From Spirochaetaceae bacterium (lineage in GTDB: Bacteria; Spirochaetota; Spirochaetia; DSM-27196; SKKC01), in assembly GCA_003554375.1 (NCBI GenBank), contig PWGF01000102.1, forward strand, positions 1-8,723: DNA of 8,723 nucleotides, read 5' to 3'. Positions 6,648 to 8,723 of this stretch are shown piece after piece; position 1 is the stretch's first letter, and each line of letters opens with the position of its first letter. Position numbers and translations under genes: made by a program. The notes under the pieces were generated by a model. That model worked only from the letters and a program-made list of their open reading frames with translations, searched no databases and was not told the origin of the DNA.

Positions 6648-6660
6648 CTGATGCCATCAG
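6648..6660. promoter_or_regulatory. Palindrome at the presumed transcription start (operator candidate)
   Basis: ctgatgccatcag is a perfect inverted repeat of 6-bp arms around one base. It lies 5 bp downstream of the candidate -10 box, a position where a bound repressor would block initiation. Confidence 0.35.
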
Positions 6661-6665
6661 TGTCC

Positions 6666-6671
6666 AGTATA
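6666..6671 (-). promoter_or_regulatory. Candidate -10 box for the betaine-binding gene
   Basis: TATACT on the - strand, one mismatch from TATAAT, would start transcription near 6659 and give a leader of about 125 nt. No good -35 box lies 16-18 bp upstream, so an activator or another sigma factor may be involved. A competing pair is TTGACT (6735-6730) with a poorer TAGTTT (6712-6707) at 17-bp spacing. Confidence 0.35.
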
Positions 6672-6682
6672 TAGTGCACTAC
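6672..6682. promoter_or_regulatory. Palindromic element, copy 1 (tagtgcactac)
   Basis: tagtgcacta is a perfect 10-bp palindrome abutting the candidate -10 box on its upstream side. With one more matching base it recurs at 6614-6624 with a single change. Confidence 0.35.
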
Positions 6683-6820
6683 ATGCAAAGACCCGCTATA
6701 CGGAAAAAACTACTCACTCTCGTGCGTGTAGTCAACAATTTCCTGCTACCGGTACGAACGCTGGAGAGCGTGTAGACTCCCCGCCCCACACACACACGCA
6801 CTCACCCGGCTGCGGCCATT

Positions 6821-6857
6821 CTTCCCGTAGACCGCCAAGCGAAGGGTCTATGGGGAG
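6821..6857. terminator. Strong hairpin downstream of mnhD
   Basis: Arms 6821-6833 and 6845-6857 enclose an 11-nt loop. In + strand RNA all 13 positions pair (two of them G-U); in - strand RNA the stem is 6+3+2 bp with two A-C mismatches. It lies 65 nt beyond the mnhD stop on the - strand with no U tract after it. A terminator for the mnh operon is the likeliest role, although the better pairing on the + strand is unexpected. Confidence 0.4.
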
Positions 6858-6922
6858 GGGGAGTGGAAGCACTTCCGGCTCCGAAAGCCTCCGATCCCCC
6901 GACACGTGCCTTGAAGATTCGC

Positions 6923-8566
6923 CTACACAGTCACGTACCCGTAAGCCAAGAGCGCCAAGAAGAAGCCGGTCAGAAACACCGTGACCTGGTTGAAGCTGAA
7001 CTTGTGCCGGCGCACCGCAGCCAGCACTCCATCCACTCTTCGAACAAGGCCGAAATACGCTGCAACCGCAAGCACAAGCATCACCAGAAACGCCACGATT
7101 TTCTCTGCCGAGTACGCCCCCGTCGCCGTGTACTCAGGACCAAACACCAGAGCCACCGCCGGCCCTCCGAATATCCCACCGGCAAAGCAGACCGCCCCGA
7201 TGATCAACGAGATCCCGTTGACGAAGGGGTCGCGGGAAGGCCGTTCGGCCGGTTGCTCCTGCTTCGCTTCGCCGATCTCCGGCCGCCCAAAGAGAATAGT
7301 CGAGTACTTCACGAACGAGAGGAGCGTACCAAGGTTGACCACGTAGATGGCAAGCTCCCAAAGGTTCCCCTGCAACCCTTCCTGGATGAAGTACTTGGAG
7401 ATACTCCCGTTGAAGAACGGCGCTCCGGTGATGCCCAGTACGCCGGCAAGTGCGGCGACCCCGACCGCGGGCATTCGCCGAAGCACCCCGCGAATCTTAT
7501 CGTACGAACGAACCCCGTACTCCTCGATGATGATGCCGGCGGTGAGGAAGAGGAGCCCCTTGAAAAACGCGTGGTTGATCATATGGTACATGCCTCCCCA
7601 GAAGGCCAGATCCGACCCACCGTGAAGCCCCATGACGATCAACCCCACCTGACTCACCGTGTGGTACGCGAGGATCAGCTTGATATCCTTCTGGGCAATC
7701 GCTAAGAGGAAGCCGACCGTCGCCGTGACGAACCCCAACACCGCAAAGAAGCCGCTTGCATCTATTGCGGGCATGAACGTCCACTGCAGGCGCACCAGGA
7801 GGTATACTCCCACCTTGACCTGAACGCCCGACAGGATCGCGGACACGATCGACGGCGCGCTCGGCGCACCGTGCGCACGCGGAAGCCAGCCGAAGAGCGG
7901 GAAAAGAGCGGACTTCATCGCAACGGCCGTCATGATAAGTGCATACGGGATTACGACGGCCCTGGGATCGGACAGCTCAGCAAGCCGCTCCTGCAGTAAC
8001 CAGAAATCGAGGACCCCGGTCGTGCGATAGAGATAGCCGATGCCCAGGAGCATGAAAGCCATCCCGATGAAGTTCATCATCAGGTAGAGCATGGCGTCGT
8101 AGACTGACTGCTGGTCCCGTTTGTACATGATGAGGATCGAGATCGCGAGCATCATAAGCTCAAAGAGCACATAGACATTGAACACGTCCGCACTCAGAAA
8201 CGTCCCGAGGATGCCCGTTTCGATCAGCATAAATACGAACAGAAACGTGTTGTCCATGTACGATGCGCGCGTACTGAACAGAAAGGTTGCCGCGGCAAAG
8301 GTGGTCGCAAGCAGGAGCATCGGAGCGGAGTATCGATCAGCCACGAGCCTGATCCCGATTCCGTCAGGCCAACCGGCCACGACCTCTACCAGCTGAGAGC
8401 CCCAACGCACCTCGGCAAAAACGGCAACGGCCGATACCACCATGACGGCATGGGTCACGAGCAGTACAATGTGGAACAGGCGCCTGGGGAGGAAGAAACC
8501 GAACGCTGCTACCGTAACCGGCAGGAGAACGATCAGATGGAGCGGAGGTATCGGAAGCGTCGGCAT
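6923..8566 (-). CDS. mnhD: Mrp/Mnh Na+/H+ antiporter subunit D
   Basis: 547 residues from the ATG at 8566. MrpD is a polytopic inner-membrane protein related to the proton-pumping NuoL/M/N subunits of complex I. In the Mrp complex (A-G) it carries out part of the proton-coupled Na+ extrusion needed for salt and alkaline tolerance. The protein is hydrophobic throughout, with many membrane segments. Key charged residues are kept: Glu136 in VYVLFELMM, Lys218 in AMKSALFP, WLP.AH (227-232), Lys251 in VQVKVGVY, the H.INH.FFKGLLFL block (328-341) with Lys336, and Lys391 in NGSISKY. Glu136 and Lys218 fit the essential pair of characterised MrpD proteins. A hydrophilic loop (about 427-447) and one or more extra C-terminal helices make it longer than the usual ~490-500. 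Starting at 8656 instead would overlap the mnhC end by 82 bp. The gene is 8 nt after mnhC. mnhE-G do not follow it, so D is the last gene of this unit. Confidence 0.92.
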   Translation of the reverse strand: MPTLPIPPLHLIVLLPVTVAAFGFFLPRRLFHIVLLVTHAVMVVSAVAVFAEVRWGSQLVEVVAGWPDGIGIRLVADRYSAPMLLLATTFAAATFLFSTRASYMDNTFLFVFMLIETGILGTFLSADVFNVYVLFELMMLAISILIMYKRDQQSVYDAMLYLMMNFIGMAFMLLGIGYLYRTTGVLDFWLLQERLAELSDPRAVVIPYALIMTAVAMKSALFPLFGWLPRAHGAPSAPSIVSAILSGVQVKVGVYLLVRLQWTFMPAIDASGFFAVLGFVTATVGFLLAIAQKDIKLILAYHTVSQVGLIVMGLHGGSDLAFWGGMYHMINHAFFKGLLFLTAGIIIEEYGVRSYDKIRGVLRRMPAVGVAALAGVLGITGAPFFNGSISKYFIQEGLQGNLWELAIYVVNLGTLLSFVKYSTILFGRPEIGEAKQEQPAERPSRDPFVNGISLIIGAVCFAGGIFGGPAVALVFGPEYTATGAYSAEKIVAFLVMLVLAVAAYFGLVRRVDGVLAAVRRHKFSFNQVTVFLTGFFLALLAYGYVTV

Positions 8567-8574
8567 GATGTGGT

Positions 8575-8723
8575 CTAGTCCTCCTTGCGCCGTATGAGGA
8601 TGTCCCACTCCCCGGTGCCGTAGCGGTACGCAATACGCATGAACATCGCCAAGCACATCGCCGTAACCGATACTCCGATAACGATGGCGGTGATCATCAG
8701 CGCTTGCGACACCGGATCGGTCA
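8575..8723 (-). CDS. mnhC: Mrp/Mnh Na+/H+ antiporter subunit C, C-terminal end (5' part outside window)
   Basis: Reading the - strand from the window edge in the frame that ends at TAG (8577-8575) gives 48 complete codons: TDPVSQALMITAIVIG, a run of hydrophobic residues, then a charged tail ending RRKED. The motif DP..QAL..TAIVIG..VTA is typical of the last membrane helix of MrpC/MnhC, a small NuoK-like subunit that normally precedes MrpD. The gene is cut by the window edge and has no start here. It ends 8 nt before the mnhD ATG and supplies that gene's ribosome binding site, so the two are co-translated. The helix identity is a family match made by eye. Confidence 0.85.
   Translation of the reverse strand, partial: TDPVSQALMITAIVIGVSVTAMCLAMFMRIAYRYGTGEWDILIRRKED
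8580..8586 (-). promoter_or_regulatory. Ribosome binding site of mnhD
   Basis: AAGGAGG on the - strand lies within the last codons of mnhC, 13 nt before the mnhD ATG. The spacing is long, but there is no nearer in-frame start codon. The residues after this ATG align well with MrpD N-termini. Confidence 0.6.

Larger units (their letters stand above)
6535..6922. other. 388-bp intergenic region between mnhD and the betaine-binding gene
   Basis: No coding sequence is supported here. The half near the betaine gene carries promoter-like and palindromic elements. The half near mnhD is C-rich on the + strand, with a short CA run (about 6787-6797) and a strong hairpin (6821-6857). Within the presumed leader of the betaine gene, agagaagc (6585-6592) is complementary to gcttctct (6642-6649), a possible long-range 8-bp stem. 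Confidence 0.6.

Noticed and set aside
6787..6797. CA dinucleotide run as a phase-variable repeat
   Set aside because: It is only about five and a half units and lies outside any coding or clear promoter position.
6863..7705. 280-residue open frame on the + strand opposite mnhD
   Set aside because: It is antisense to a clear MnhD with conserved residues. The product is highly charged, with no domain or ribosome binding site.
8567..8656. Upstream start of mnhD at 8656
   Set aside because: The extra 30 residues are out of family, and that stretch codes for the MnhC C-terminus in another frame.

Overview
The window is a moderately GC-rich bacterial segment (it looks like the high 50s per cent, not counted) holding two convergent blocks: an exopolysaccharide and dTDP-rhamnose operon on the + strand (about 1-5405), and a salt/ion-stress block on the - strand (about 5674-8723). 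The polysaccharide proteins resemble those of spirochaetes: the SLBB export protein has a C-terminal membrane helix, and the RmlD begins MIWLLG.KGML. A Mrp-type Na+/H+ antiporter beside a glycine-betaine-type binding protein suggests a saline or alkaline habitat. A free-living halophilic or haloalkaliphilic member of the Spirochaetaceae is my best guess, held at low to moderate confidence.

Region 1 (1-5405, +) has five tightly packed genes. They are the C-terminal part of a Wzz/GumC-type polysaccharide co-polymerase, a multi-SLBB polysaccharide export protein, and rfbC, rfbD and rfbB. Gaps are 4 and 14 nt, followed by two ATGA stop/start overlaps, so the set is almost certainly one translationally coupled operon. 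The rfb enzymes carry out the last three steps to dTDP-L-rhamnose: RfbB dehydrates dTDP-glucose, RfbC epimerises and RfbD reduces. rfbA, which makes dTDP-glucose, is not in the window. The co-polymerase and SLBB protein would set chain length and move the rhamnose-containing glycan across the envelope. All three rfb products are longer than usual: RfbB has an internal insertion, RfbD has an insertion and a tail, and RfbC has a tail.

Region 2 (5406-5673) is a convergent intergenic spacer. It contains a 12-bp hairpin that pairs fully only in the - strand transcript, which suits a 3' end for the betaine-binding gene.

Region 3 (5674-6534, -) is a secreted OpuAC-type substrate-binding protein. 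Its start is best placed at the GTG at 6534, behind a perfect AAGGAGG. No ABC permease or ATPase gene accompanies it in the window.

Region 4 (6535-6922) is 388 bp without a gene. It holds a -10-like box, two palindromes and a repeated 11-bp element upstream of the betaine gene, plus a strong hairpin downstream of mnhD.

Region 5 (6923-8723, -) holds mnhD (mrpD) and, running off the window edge, the last 48 complete codons of mnhC (mrpC). No RNA genes, CRISPR arrays, insertion sequences or attachment sites were seen. I found no convincing evidence of a wholly new system. The best leads are the Rml insertions and the operator-like elements before the betaine gene.
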